This document shows, in pieces, positions 23,604 through 36,019 of a stretch of 64,000 nt of DNA. The notes under the pieces were generated by a model. It made no database searches, was not told the origin of the DNA, and worked only from the letters and a program-made list of their open reading frames with translations. Positions within the stretch are counted from its first letter, which is position 1. Every line of letters begins with the position of its first letter. The stretch comes from Setaria digitata (Eukaryota > Nematoda > Chromadorea > Rhabditida > Setariidae): positions 434,001 to 498,000 of the forward strand of contig RCAB01000001.1 in the NCBI GenBank assembly GCA_003640385.1, written 5' to 3'. The position numbers were made by a program, and so were the translations under genes.

Positions 23604-25228
23604 CCTCTTTTGCCTTCTTTTTTATAAACACTGCAATAAGTTGACTAAATAAACATAAGATTGGCTGGAACGATACGTTCTCGACGACCGGTGTAACTTA
23701 TCCCTCAGACGGATAACTACTGAGTTCTACTTGCGAGATGAAGACAAGACCGGAAAAGAATAATGCTGAAAATAGTCCAGAAAACAGCACAACTGATACG
23801 AAAAGTAAAAAGGGTATATAATCCACTTCTTCCTTAAACAAGAGAAGCAACACAACTGACAAATGAAAATCCACTCGACAGCTAAGAAATTTACAAAGAA
23901 AGGCAACTGATCGGTCGCACAGAACACACAAAGAGATCCTATCTCCCTTCTAAGCTGCTCCTGACACACCCTCAAAGCCGACTCAGAAGCCAACTCCTGT
24001 CCAGCTCGAGACAAGAACTGTCAACCTAGAGCATAAGAAGAAATCTAGTAGTAAGAAGACTAACCCTACTCTTAAATACCTCCTGCTAAGATCACATATG
24101 CAAATTAACACCACGTACGTCCCTTCGCCCTCCTTGCCAATTCTTATTCCCAAAGAACACTTTGGAATTGTTGCAGAAGTGATCGGCTTGTTCTTTCAGA
24201 GCGCAAAGAAGACAGCCCATCACATATCTCGCGTTGTCTACGTGAATCCGATCATCAGGGACGTGTGAGTCGGTTAGTGCCCTGCGTAACGTGATGTGTA
24301 GTTTTGGCAGACCATATGGTTCGAGAAGTAACGTTATCCTATCCTAGGATCACGGGAAACATTACTTAGGTCTTAATGAGTTAGGGTCAAGTGAGAGCCA
24401 AAGTGATACCCCGCAAGCAAACCATGAAACTAATCGTTCCATTATCCATCATCCCATTCATCGTTTCCTCTTTGAGTTGTTCTCCAAGCTAATCAACCAG
24501 TAACACAGTTGTCCACAGCATACTGTATTATTAATTCTCTTAGGCCAATAAAAGTGAGCCTAAGCCTTGTCTCTTACCTCCATGAAGTGGACAACTGCGT
24601 TCATGAATGAGACCTTTAAGGACGTTCAGTTATTACGTCATCGCAAATTGAATCTTCTTCAGTAGTTGTAATAGTCGTCTCTGCTGATATGAATTTCCTG
24701 ATGTATAAGTGGGGACTGTCGGGGCTGAGCTGTTTTTCTGGCTCACGTCATGACTACCAGCAGTTTATAATAGAAATGACATCGGACGTGGCAGCTGATA
24801 CGCAGGTACGTAGCATGCGTGACTTGACATTTTGTGCTGAATTTTCTGTTTAATTGCTAAAGACTACTGTCACAACATGGTGTTGTTATAGACATTAAAA
24901 ATGCGAAATGCGGAAAATTATGAACTTTTTCAGATATTACTGTAGATGATCCACTTTTAAGTAAGCTTTGATACGGGAGTATTATTTCCTGGATTCTTTA
25001 CGTGTCTCCGGCAAGCTCCAATATTCTTAGTTATGAGGAATACAAAGGTAACATACTGCTGAGCGTCTCTTATCCTCTTACAGTTAGCATGATATACTGA
25101 TCAGGAACGCAAATATTTTTATTCAATATGTCTGTGTCTCGCACGAATCAATCTTGTGATATGATTGCCAGAAGTGAATTTTTTGTCAAGAAAATGACTG
25201 ATTATTAGGGTGAAATTTGTACAACTCA
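23604..25228. other. intergenic with exon-like plus-strand fragments
   Basis: No gene I can name. Plus-strand pieces look like exons. ATG at 23737 opens a Lys-rich frame that can splice near 23814 to an acceptor at about 23957 (TTCTAAG) and continue about 100 codons to a strong donor (GTGAGT, about 24265). Separately, a frame from an acceptor at about 24660 runs about 48 codons to CAG|GTACGT near 24806. The two do not share a phase as read. The minus strand also carries an overlapping 95-codon frame at 23727-24014. Confidence 0.35.
23737..24264 (+). CDS. possible two-exon fragment of an unknown lysine-rich protein
   Basis: Exon 1, about 23737-23813, encodes MKTRPEKNNAENSPENSTTD and ends at a GTATAT donor. 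Exon 2, about 23957-24264, starts after TTCTAAG and joins in phase to read KKAAPDTPSKPTQKPTPVQL and onward for about 100 codons. The composition (Lys, Pro, Thr-rich, later hydrophobic) is protein-like and the splice is phase-consistent, but both signals are only moderate and no family is recognised. The end at a donor implies missing 3' exons. It may be a pseudogene or chance. Confidence 0.25.
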
Positions 25229-26577
25229 TTACTTAAAGTGATCTGTGTAATATTGAGCAGCACCATAGATGCTTTGACGGGTGCTAGTTCGTTGTTGTTG
25301 TTGAGGTTCTTCTCTTTTCGCGATATCATCCTTACTTGATATCTGATTTTGTTGCCTAGATCGAGATGGAACTGAAATAGCTGATAAAAACAGAAAGATT
25401 CCAGTGATTTTTAACTCAGAAAGCATGATTTTTTTCAGTAGAAAAGCATTCGGAATTAACTTACTGTTGGTGATGCTCTCCCCAGAATAGTCTGATACGT
25501 TAAATTTCGGATAATCTGTATTCCCCTACAAGGTGAATATAATACAGTTTGGCCAATACTGTGCAACAATTCTAAATTGCAATGAAAATAGAGCTGATCG
25601 ATTTTTTGGTTTACTTACTGATCCTGACAAAGAAACCTATAAGAATCTTAAAGTGATTACATGAAGTGGCTTGATTTTATGTTTATAAAATAAATTTTAA
25701 ATTAAAAGTAGTACTGTTTATGGAATGAATACACACATGAAGTAAATCAGTTAACGCAGCAATGTAATTAATTGCAGCGCGTAGAATTTTTAGTTTCGAC
25801 ACTCGTTTGGCATTGGATCTTATTGCCGGTAGATGATATTTCAATGCAACAAATGCCTGTAATAAAAGACTAGCTAACTGCTTGAATTCGAAAATACAAA
25901 TTCATCACTGATCATTTCTATTTCCCTTTCTATCGAAGTCATCATGTAATTGCTTGACTCTGAAAACACAGAAAGAACTACTCCAACTAGTATAGTCTAC
26001 ATTTTCACAACATGCATTTATTTTGTAGGTATGTAAATTAAATCTCTACATATATACTTTTTTTCTTTTGCAGCACACTATTGAAATTCCGTGCTAATTG
26101 AGACTTGTTAATTAGTGATGTTTTGAAAATGCCAGATTTTATTGAACTAACTAGCTTTGCAAATCACTACTAACACTACTGTGTGAGATATGTTTTAATC
26201 CGCCTAGAATGAGTAGATCAAAGATCATTCAGCTATAATCAAATCTATACAGTGACTCTTGCAGGTAAGAAGTAGTAGGTTGATTTGGCTCGTGTAATCG
26301 TCCTCCAAGGTTGTTTTTCTCAAGAATAGGTTTCAAATGGGGTTTTATAGAAAAGTGTGAGTAAAATGAATGACCCTCAGAAATGTTGGCCGAATACTTC
26401 AAAATACAAGGCCGGGACCAGGTTGAGTACCATTACAAGTAGTACCTGATTAACGGCGTGAACGCGTGTTCGTTCTCGAGCATTCCTTTTCGCTACCATG
26501 AATGGTGGACGTTCCCACGTACGCTTCAATACCTTTCGTGATCCCTTGTCAAATTGCAGTGTAGTTGCAATATGCAT
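25229..26577 (-). CDS. basic helix-loop-helix transcription factor
   Basis: DNA-binding class A (proneural/ASCL-like) bHLH protein, 160 residues, five exons: 26446-26577, 25737-25856, 25619-25636 (18 nt), 25465-25525 and 25229-25380, all phase-consistent. The basic region KRNARERTRVHAVN (about residues 30-43) has the E-R DNA contact pair; helix 1 is AFVALKYHLPAI; the loop is short (RSNAK); helix 2 is RVSKLKILRAAINYIAALTD, followed by LLH. The bHLH is split by an intron just after VNQ. The C-terminal tail is Ser/Gln-rich (EEPQQQQRTSTRQ) without a recognisable domain. The start is set at the ATG at 26577 because an acceptor (GCCACTTCAG) lies about 13 nt upstream; the longer open frame above it has no ATG. 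The RVHAVN basic region resembles achaete-scute and other nematode hlh proteins, but exact orthology is not assigned. Confidence 0.88.
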
Positions 26578-27529
26578 TGAACACAGTAGCTGAAGTGGCA
26601 AGGTACGAAGCAAGGGATTATCATCAAGCCAAGTTTGTGTTACTTCCAGCACAGTATAAGTTTAACTTTCCTAGAATCTTCTTATGACAGTATGTAAGTT
26701 CCACCTACTCCAGTAAATTCATTTCAATTTCGAATGTAACCTTTGACAACCTGTGATGCATTTATTTACAGATTATAAGTGTAAAGTACGTCGGTTGATT
26801 AAAAGAAAGTATGTTTTCTGACAACAGACTATTCCATAAGTATGTAGGTAGTGGTTTTCATAAAAGCATCTTACCTTTACTGATTAAGGAGGTATGTTAA
26901 TAGGATTTTTAATGACTCGCATTTAAATAATTAATGAATCTCAGCATTTCTTCTTGTATCGATTTCCCTCAGCAGCTGAAATTTGGCAAACACCAAAAGG
27001 GGAATGGTTTTTAAAAATCATTTCTTGATCATATGAAAGGATGAATTGATTTAGGGAAAAACATATAAGACCAAAGAGAAATATCAATGATTCCTGGACA
27101 CTGTTCATTGATAAACAAGCACTAAGCTTAAAAACTCGAATATCACTGGGCTGTCTAGAAGTTTCCGAAAACTATTATTGCTATAAACTGGGAAATTATG
27201 GACGCCGAATGATCAGCGTTGTTTTAAAGCGAATGTATTTGTACTATTTTTGATGAACTTTTAAAATTTTTTTGAAGAAGTGAGGGACAGAAGTTAGAGG
27301 TTGACACTTCATGCTTTACCTCTCTGTATTCATCAGATATGATCAGGTAAAATTACTAGTGCAATTAAAATCCTTTGATGAAGTATCGATTAGCACTTAC
27401 GGGTTGCGGGAGAAGAAAATTAAATCTACTAAAACTGCGTAAGAATTCGTTTAGAATAAAACTTTTGTCATTCTGGATTGAATACGTTTCAGAAATCTGA
27501 TATACTTTAAGAAGCTTTACAACAGAAAA
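26578..27529. other. divergent intergenic region, bHLH gene / ankyrin-SAM gene
   Basis: The bHLH gene (minus) and the ankyrin-SAM gene (plus) are divergent, so promoter elements for both lie here. No open frame of interest is seen. An acceptor (GCTTTACAACAG) lies four bases before the ATG at 27530. Confidence 0.5.
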
Positions 27530-30500
27530 ATGAACGTAATAGCGATAGAGGGATCAGATGAACTAGGGAAAGTCGAAGCATTCTTGGATGCAGCATACAA
27601 GGCCGATTATGGAACGATCAGTAACAATTTAGCTTATGGCTTATCAGCAGATGTTGTAGATGATGATCATACTACAGCGTTACAGATTGCTTCTGCACAA
27701 GGAAATTTATCTGTTGTAAGTTTCTTAGAATTGGCTGAATGATAAAGCTTGATTACCTAATTTACGCTTTATATGGTGTTTTATTTTTTGCCTTTACTGT
27801 TTTTATATTTCTTTTTAGACAATTCACGTGTACTGGAAAAAAATTATATTCTGCACAATGCTCCTTAATTATATTCCTTTAATTAATATGGAATTTCTAG
27901 AATTTCTATTTATAAATCTTTGTTTTTGGCTTATATGAATTTAGGTTAAATTAAACTTGATACAGATGGAATTTTCGCTTCCGCAGTGTTAACCGTTATA
28001 CTTACCAAATTAATTTTGGCACCAGTTTTTTCTTTTATTATTCATATCTGCTTGGAAGAATTTCTTTACATTACCACTTGCACTAAGCTACGAACTTACA
28101 AATAAATTAATTATAGTCAGCAACTGTTGTAGTTTTCTATCTTCTTCAATTTACAGATGCAAATTTTATTAAATAACGGGGCCTCAGTTGAGAAATGCAA
28201 TCACTGTGGATTCACTCCTTTGCTTCATGCTGCTCGAAACGGAAAAGCGCAAGCAATCGAACTGTTAATTCAATATGATGCCGATCCGTTCAGGACAACG
28301 TATAACAGTCATTCCTGTCGTCTCTTGCAATCTCTAATAAACATATTTTAATTGTTTAGACAAGAGTAGTTTCGGATGAGGCATCAGTCATCAGTAGGAC
28401 ATAAGAAAAATCTGATTCCTGATAAAGTCCTAGATTCGGGATGAAGCATTTCTTGACCTTTCAGATTCTACGGAACGACAGCATTGTCACTTGCATCAGC
28501 AGGGGGTCATGCTAGGGCAATGGCAGTGCTGCGTAAATATGAAAGTCAAACAAGACGATGTGCTCCAACTCCTCTGATTTCAGCAATTGCTAGAAAGCAG
28601 TACCAGACAGTTATTTATCTTGAGTTTGAAGGGTTCATGTTATAATATTTCTGACGAAAGATCTCTGGCTGAATTAAATTATTACAAGAAAGTTTTACTT
28701 GGCTCATTATTTGCATTTTTCTTTTCTCATGCGCTGTTCCATCTGAAAATTGTAACTTTTTGATTTTTTTAATTAAATTTCGGAAAAAATTTGGAATTTT
28801 CTTCTTGCAGTGTCATACAACATCCATGTCGCGATAAATTCTATGAGCTTGATATTTTTCAAATAACTCAACAACTGATGGATTTCAAGATGACAGCACT
28901 TTTACGCGATCTCGGATTACGGCCGCTGAATCAAGCAAGACTAAATTGTTTTGATTCGAGAATGTTTGCTGATCAAGATCCAAGTAGACATTTAATGTTT
29001 ACGTATAGCGTTTGCAAAATTGCATTTCTTACATTGAAGTTAAACTTTAGCAAATTGAAAATTAATCGAAGACTACATATTTGGTAGAGAGTAGACAATT
29101 TCTCGGGTCATCTCCTATTGAAAAAGCATCTTCAGGGATCGAGATATCACGAAAGAGAACAGATATTCGATGCCTGATACGTGATCATCAGGTAGCTCTT
29201 GTAGATCGGGTTCTAGATACAAATGACTACAGTGGTTTGCCAGCCGGTGTCACTCCACTGATGTACGCTGCCGTTGCGGGTAATGTTCCAATGGTAAGTA
29301 AAGACAAGTTTCTTACATTTTGCAACCTACCCTGAGAAGTTGGCAAGAGCAAGAAGACCGAATGTACAAAATCAACTTGGGGAAAGATAAGCTATCACAA
29401 TAAATAATAAAGTTTAGGTACAAACACTACTACGACATAACTGCGACATAAATGCAGCTTATCACCATTTTACTTCACTTATGATTGCTATCGTGTGCGG
29501 GTATGTCCATGCTCTCTTCTCATCGAAACTTTTCTAAGTTTCTATACAATTTAAGCAGTATGAAAATTTGCAGCAACGATGCAGTGGTACAATTTCTGAT
29601 CAGGAAGGGTGCCAATCGAAGCACAAACGGTTATCAGTTTTCGTTGTTCGAATTGGCATCCAACTCTGGTAAGACTTCCAAAAGTTCTGAATGTAATATG
29701 AAAACACGAAACTTGGTTCATTTTGACTGAAACCTATGTCCAAATGTTTAGTAAATTTCAATTCTTCCTTACTCAAAAGGTAACTACTACAAACACTCCC
29801 TAGTAATATTTTCTTTACATGTTAAGCTTAAGGATTTGCTTCAACTTTATGCAATACTTCTAATCATATCACCGTATCATAACGCATTTTTATCACAGTG
29901 AACGGAAAGCCATATCTTTTTTCGTTTAATCCAATTAATATTAATGATCAATTAGCACTTCAGATGGAATTTCACCAGCTACCACACAACTGATATTAAC
30001 GGAATCAGTGCGTAAAATGTGCCTTGTTAATAGACTGTCAGGAGTGCTGGAAAAGATCTGCAAAGGATGTAAAATGAGCGAAGTATAGATGTTCATTTAT
30101 CTCATTTTAGTGCTCTTTTCAGTGATCTGAAGATCGCTGATCTCCAGTATGTTAATGATATCAATTTAATAAAATACAAAGCATATCAAAGGGCGTTTCA
30201 GATGAGGGGCCACCAGCCTATCAAATTAGACAGAAATGCTCGTCACATAAGTTTTCTACAGAGAGTTGTTCAAAATATGGGCGCAAAATCAAACTGGGTA
30301 CCTGAGGAATTATTCGATGTGCTTGCCTGGCCAGATTCTCCCTCCACTTATGCCAAAATTAGCAACATGCCAAATGAAGCCGAAGTATGGAATTTTCTTT
30401 AATGTGCTTGAGACGGCTGAAAATTCCAACTTTTTTTTTGCCTTCTGTGCATGCTGGAATTTATAGGCTTGAAGGGATCCGAAATTTCAAATGAAATAAA

Positions 30501-31978
30501 ACTGAAGCTGAATAAAGTGAATGTTTGAGAGATGAGTAAAAGGTAAAGGCATTATTAAGTGTGAACGTATTAGACAGAGAAGCTGTGCACTTTTCTTCTG
30601 AAATCTTTAGGAAAGTCCGTCCTCTTCCTTATGGTTGTAACATTTGCAGGATGAAAGAATCATGGTCAATATTGATGAACAAAAGCAGTTTCGATATTTA
30701 CTGAGTAAAGATTTAGCTAAAAGAACTGCTGAAGTAAACATATACATTTCTTTGCTTTTGCACTATCTGATGTTTTCGAAGAAACTTTTTTATTATATTT
30801 TTATCATTTGAGGAAGATTCTCCTACTCGAGCTCCAAGTTTTGAAACGGTGGCATCACTGACTAGTAGTAATAATTTACAAATGAGGCCACAGCAGTGCA
30901 GCAACATCTCGAAACTTCAATCCGTTCTATTCAATTTTAATTCTGGCTCACCCAAAAAGTAAAGGATAATTTAGAACTTACAAGAAATCCATGAATTTTG
31001 ACAGCTTTTATTCTTGCTGCTTATAACTTTTATAGTATTAATTCAACAACATCTTCACCACACGACGCAAATCTATCAACAATGTTCGAAGCCGATACCT
31101 GGCACAAAAATGAAATCCCAGTGCTCGAAGATATCAACGAAATGTGTTTAGCTTACGAATACGAGAGTTAGTGATTCACCTGTATAGTAAATAATTTGCT
31201 AAATCTAAGCCACATAATTCGAATCCATTACTCGATGACCTCACTGACATGGGAAGAAACAGAAAGTCCAGAAAGTTGACTTGAAATTCGCAGGAATTCA
31301 TTGAAGTTCACTGAAATTCTTGGAAACTATTGTGTTATTTTAACATCTCTTTAGCATGCATTTAAAATTTTTGAAAGGTACTCACTGAATGCTTATTCTC
31401 GAGGATTTCCTAATAAGGTATCGGTAACAGCTGTTATTTTCAACTTGTAAATGTGATTAAAGTTCACACTTAATATTGATTTGAAGCTACAAATTTTGCT
31501 AGATTCAGCAATTACAGGAAAGTTATTCATTTGAAAAACTATGTGGCTTCTGATCGAAGGTTCTTTAAAATAATGCTAAACTGTGGTAAAGTTACCGGTG
31601 GAATTAAACTAAGTCGAGATTCTCTGTTTAATTTGAATTGAAGAAATGGAGATTTGACATTACATCAACACACAACTTAACTAGCTATTTTTCAGCACGA
31701 GTTTGTTTTCAAAACTAGCTAATTATTGAAAGGCGACCGTTTTAATTATTCCATTCTTTCAACAGTTTCATTTTTCAGAGGAATACTGGAATCTTTTGAA
31801 CAGAAGATGCTCCCCAGATGTGTGCCAGAAGCTAGAAGAGCAAGAAGTAGACTGCGAAACTTTTTTGATGCTCACCAAAAAAGAATTCATCTCATTCGGT
31901 ATCAATCGTTCCGACGCAGGTGTTCTTATTAGTATTCAAAAGATACTGAAAGAGGAGCAAAAGCTTGTTATGACATAA
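27530..31978 (+). CDS. ankyrin-repeat and SAM-domain protein, ANKS3-like
   Basis: Protein-interaction scaffold. Exons read: 27530-27715, 28157-28299, 28465 to about 28637, 28811-29009, 29090-29293, 29418-29500, 29574-29668, 29964 to about 30068-30082, about 30148-30384, 30650-30733, 30813-30958, 31036-31166 and 31779-31978. Ankyrin units are clear: TALQIASAQGNLSV, then MQILLNNGASVEKCN, GFTPLLHAARNGKAQAIELL, GTTALSLASAGGHARAMAVL, GVTPLMYAAVAGNVPM, VQTLLRHNCDINAAYHHFTS and VVQFLIRKGANRS. A long Ser-rich linker follows, and a C-terminal SAM domain contains LEEQEVDCETFLMLTKKEF and FGINRSDAGVLISIQKIL, ending at 31978. In ANKS3 the order is likewise N-terminal ankyrins then SAM, and the SAM reads similarly (FEEQDVDL, FLTLTE). 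Two joins are unresolved: the end of exon 3 and the exon 8-9 junction. Orthology to ANKS3 rather than another ANKS protein is inferred. Confidence 0.85.
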
Positions 31979-34900
31979 TTCTTAATTTCATCAGTTACGG
32001 AGAAACTTCACTTACAATTTCCTTGCGTTGTAGTCTTCCTAAATTACACTCGAATAATCAAATTTCTAAAGTTGCTTTGGTGAATACAACAAATTTTTTT
32101 TTTTTTTTATAAATGTTAATATAACAATCTGTTATTCGATTCATTGAATAATGGATGAAAGTCTTCTGAAAGCTTGCTGTTTTCTTCAATAATTAAAACA
32201 TTATCGTTCTCTGAATAAAATTTGTCTTGAAAATATGAAATGAGAGGAATGTGAGATATTTAAGATTCTGTCTAATGAAGAACAAATATGTCACACCGAT
32301 GAGGGCTCAAAGGACTTAATTATAAGGACGAAAAATTGGCTTTGAGAACTGATTAAGTACTGTCCGATTAACCAACATGAACTATACGATTCCTTAATTA
32401 GCAGCAGTTCCCATAAATTATTCATTTGTTAAATAGCATGGCTCTCTTCACTAGCAGAATAAGTTTGGCTGAATACATTATTCTGCTTAATTTCTGGATA
32501 AAATTTGTCTTCTTGATGAAGTATTCTTTACTCGAATTGCTTCCGAATATTTGTCGTGTCTATAAAACTTTTCTGTATTAATTAAACATTCCACTTGTAC
32601 TTTGAGGAATTGTGCATGATGTGATAGAAAAGGGTAAATTTTGATGAAGTATCAAAAAGCAATTTCTCCATCAAATATGGTGGTATAGTAAAAAGAGTTA
32701 AGAATCGTTATCACTTTGAATCCTTGCATCACTGTTTCTATTCTTTAATCTGGAGAACAGTTAGTCTAATCTCTCTTATGCCTGATACAGGTGATAGAAG
32801 CAAGTAATAGTCTTTTATTAGTTGGTGCGTTTCAAAAGGAGCCATGCTGGAGATGAAGAGAAATCGAATTACAACTTGATATAGACCTGACTAGCATTTT
32901 GATTCTTGCTTACTATTATCTTAGATTCTGATGCTGATAGCAATGAAAGTTTTTCGCATTGTTTCCACTGAACGAGTATCTGTTCTTTTTTTCTTCACTA
33001 TTGTTTTTGACGAAATAGTGCTGTTAAGAGGCTAAAAAACAGATAAGGAAGATTATTAATAGATGAGGGCTGCAAAACTTGCTGATATTTGCTGACTGTT
33101 TGATCGTCCGTACTTGGTTGATTTACAGTCGCTGTTATAGATGTCAGATTAAAAGTAGTAGACATCGTTGTGATCTAGACAAAACATACAAATCTGGGTG
33201 TAGATTTTTCCGGTTTTTCTATTGAATGCAATAATTTCATGCGTTAGTGTCAAGTAGTTGTCAGTAGCGGTTCTAAAGTTGCGGAATTTGTAATGAAAGG
33301 AAACTGGTGCTGCATCATCGTTCAATATCGAACTATCCTGATCGAATAGCTTTATGAAATCCAGTTTCATCAGGAACTATTTGAATATGACCCTGAATAC
33401 CTTATGATCTATCACAAATAAAACTATTGTTTATCACTAAGTGCAGAACAAAAGAGTTTCACCTAAAGATTAGTGGAGGACCAGCGATTAAATTTTGACA
33501 AAATTACTAGGTAACTATAAATATAGGCTTGTTAGCAATGATAAAATCTAAATAAACAGCAACAGTATCTTTGTTCTGCAAACAATATCACAATCATAAC
33601 AATGACAAATAATGATGAGCCAAATAATACTGTTACCGTCATATTGGATGAACAGAATGCTTTTTGCGCGAAGTTTTAAAATACTTCTTGAAATATTATG
33701 AAGAGTGAAGAATTACCGTTTTTTTCAAAGATGACACCAACTGACTGAACAAAAATAGAACTGCCAAGCAAACAACACAATTATTTTTGTTGCTGAAGCT
33801 TTTTATGATGAACTGTTTCAAACACAAAATCCTGATGTCTTTGCTTCTGATTTCCGTTCTATTCACACACACTTTTGTCAAAAGTTGTGAAATAAAAATA
33901 AATTGAAGATGATCTCAAAGGAACATTGTCTGCTTCGAAAAACGAAACCGGTCTTCCGGAAATTATCACTCATCTAGCTTCAAAAAGATGTTTAGATTTG
34001 ACTGAAAGAGACGTGGTGCTATTTGCTGCCTCGGTGGAGTGTTGTAAGGAACTGATTCTTCATTATTGATCATATCGAGCTGTTCAACTGGTTCCGTCCA
34101 TGAAAAAGATCAAAGAATCCAGCAAGAGAAATTAGACGTGATATTAGTTCTGAAGCGCTAATTGCTACGCGTGATAAGGAAGCGACTAGACAGACTTGTC
34201 CGAAACAAAGTCCTTCAGACTGGACACTATCACAGGTATGGAGCATACCTTTGCTAGGATGGTGCAGCTTACAGTTATTTTAGTTATTCCGTTTGCATTC
34301 ATTTTTAAAATAATTTAAATTGATTTATTTGACAAGGTGAGCACACTGTCACACTTGAAGTATGAGTAATATTACTGCGAAGGAAAAGGTAAAAAGCGAA
34401 ACGCCGAAACAGATCGAACATGTAAACATAATCCATTTTCCTATCTTTGTTGGTACCGTTTTCATCTTTTGCTTTTTTTGCTTTCCTGTCAAAATGCGAA
34501 GGCTTTTCAGTGGAATAATAATTATGCGAAGTTAATAGTTAATCTGACCAACTGTGTTTGAAAAGGATTACAAATAATATGCAAAATTATTGGAATTGAT
34601 TCAGCATAAAATGGTCGTACCTTTTTTTGAGCCGAATAATGAAACCGTTCCGAAATCACTTCCTTTACCGTTCCCCTTTAAAGTTACAATATTATTCATC
34701 CCAATCAAGTTCCTCAATATGAACATTTACGCCAATTTATAGCTATCAAATTCTAATATTTACATCAATTTTTTGCTCGCTAATTGAAGTAAACTGTCAA
34801 AATCTTTTATCATTATTGGCATGTCGAGAACACTCCAGTAAGGTGAGAAATAAACGTCGAGAACGGACTCACTTTTCTCGGCACTGAAATATTCATTTGT

Positions 34901-36019
34901 TCGGTCTTCCTGCTTTACGGTTTTTCAACAACAAACTAAACTTTCTCTAATTTAGTAGCACAACAATACCTTTTTTTCATTTAATCCAAATTTACCCAAA
35001 ATAAAGCTAAAAGTTCTCTTAACAGACAAAATTTGAAGAGCACTAATTTTCCAAAATATGCTACTTGTTGAAGAAATGTGGAATGTAATCAAAAATTAAC
35101 TCCTGTAAAACTTTTTTGATTCACAATTTAGCTTCCTAATTTAACAGATATTTAGCTTAAAAGTTGGAATTGAATTCATGTACGAAATGTTTAAAATTTT
35201 GCATAACTTTTTTAAGCAGTCCTATTACAAGCATCGTTTATCACCTTCCTAATTAATACCTTTTGAACTCGGTGAGATTATTGGAGGTGGAGGAGAAGGT
35301 GAGGGTGGTGACGGAAGCGGAAACGGCGATGGAGGAGCAGGCGGAGGTGGCGGTGAAAGGGGAAACGGGGGAGGAGGAGGTAGTGGAGGTGGTGGCGGAA
35401 ACGACGGAGGCGGAAAAATCGGTGGCTGTGGTCCAACCAATTGATATTCATCTCCCATCTCTTCCCGCTGGAATTTGTCTCTGCAAAGCTTTGTATTAAA
35501 ATTCTCTCCGTGCTACCGAAATGAAAATTACTGCTAAAATGATTTTGAAGTAATTCTGAATAACTTCTAAAATGCATGAAAGTAATAGATTTTCTCCACT
35601 AGTGCTGAAATCTGAGAGCCATAAACCAAGCTGTACGAGTGATTATTTTGCAAGACGAAGTTCAAACTTCACGAAAGCCGAGAATTCGTAATGCGCAAAA
35701 CTGTTACACAAACAATTACAGAAGCAGATGGATTTCCATTTATATTATTACGTTAGTCAACATATCCTAATTTTTTGAATATGAAAATTTTCTTTAAATA
35801 TATACATCTTCTGACGTTATGCGATATGATTGCAATTTACACTGAAGTGTTTCATTTTAAAAAATTGAATATCTAAATTAAAGAGAATGCATGGAAAGAT
35901 GTGGCATTTTTAAAATATCTGTTAGTGACGAAATGAAAAAAAATTTTTCATTTTTTCATGAATTGAAATGATTTTAAAAATTTTTACATAACACTTTCAT
36001 ATTTGAAGTTTGTTTCTAG
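31979..36019. other. gene-poor interval with weak coding signals
   Basis: Holds the 3' UTR of the ankyrin-SAM gene, then mostly AT-rich DNA. Items noted: a 73-codon ATG frame at 33149-33370 (-); a plus-strand open segment around 33900-34043 reading GLPEIITHLASKRCLDL that ends at a GTAAGG donor; a second open segment about 34115-34239 ending at CAG|GTATGG; an ATG at 34362 (MSNITAKEK then donor GTAAAA); and a polypurine/proline-rich tract at 35249-35458. None can be assembled into a gene. Confidence 0.45.
35249..35458 (-). CDS. possible proline-rich ORF / polypurine tract
   Basis: ATG at 35458 opens 69 codons, of which most are Pro (MGDEYQLVGPQPPIFPPPSF then long PPPPP runs) with Ser and Phe/Leu. 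An acceptor-like ATTCCAG lies about 10 nt upstream and the frame can leave by a donor (AAAAG|GTATTA) just before its stop, so it could be a first exon. On the plus strand the same DNA is a nearly pure purine run (GGAGGTGG-type repeats), so it may simply be a simple-sequence tract whose translation is proline-rich by default. Confidence 0.3.
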   Translation of the reverse strand: MGDEYQLVGPQPPIFPPPSFPPPPPLPPPPPFPLSPPPPPAPPSPFPLPSPPSPSPPPPIISPSSKGIN

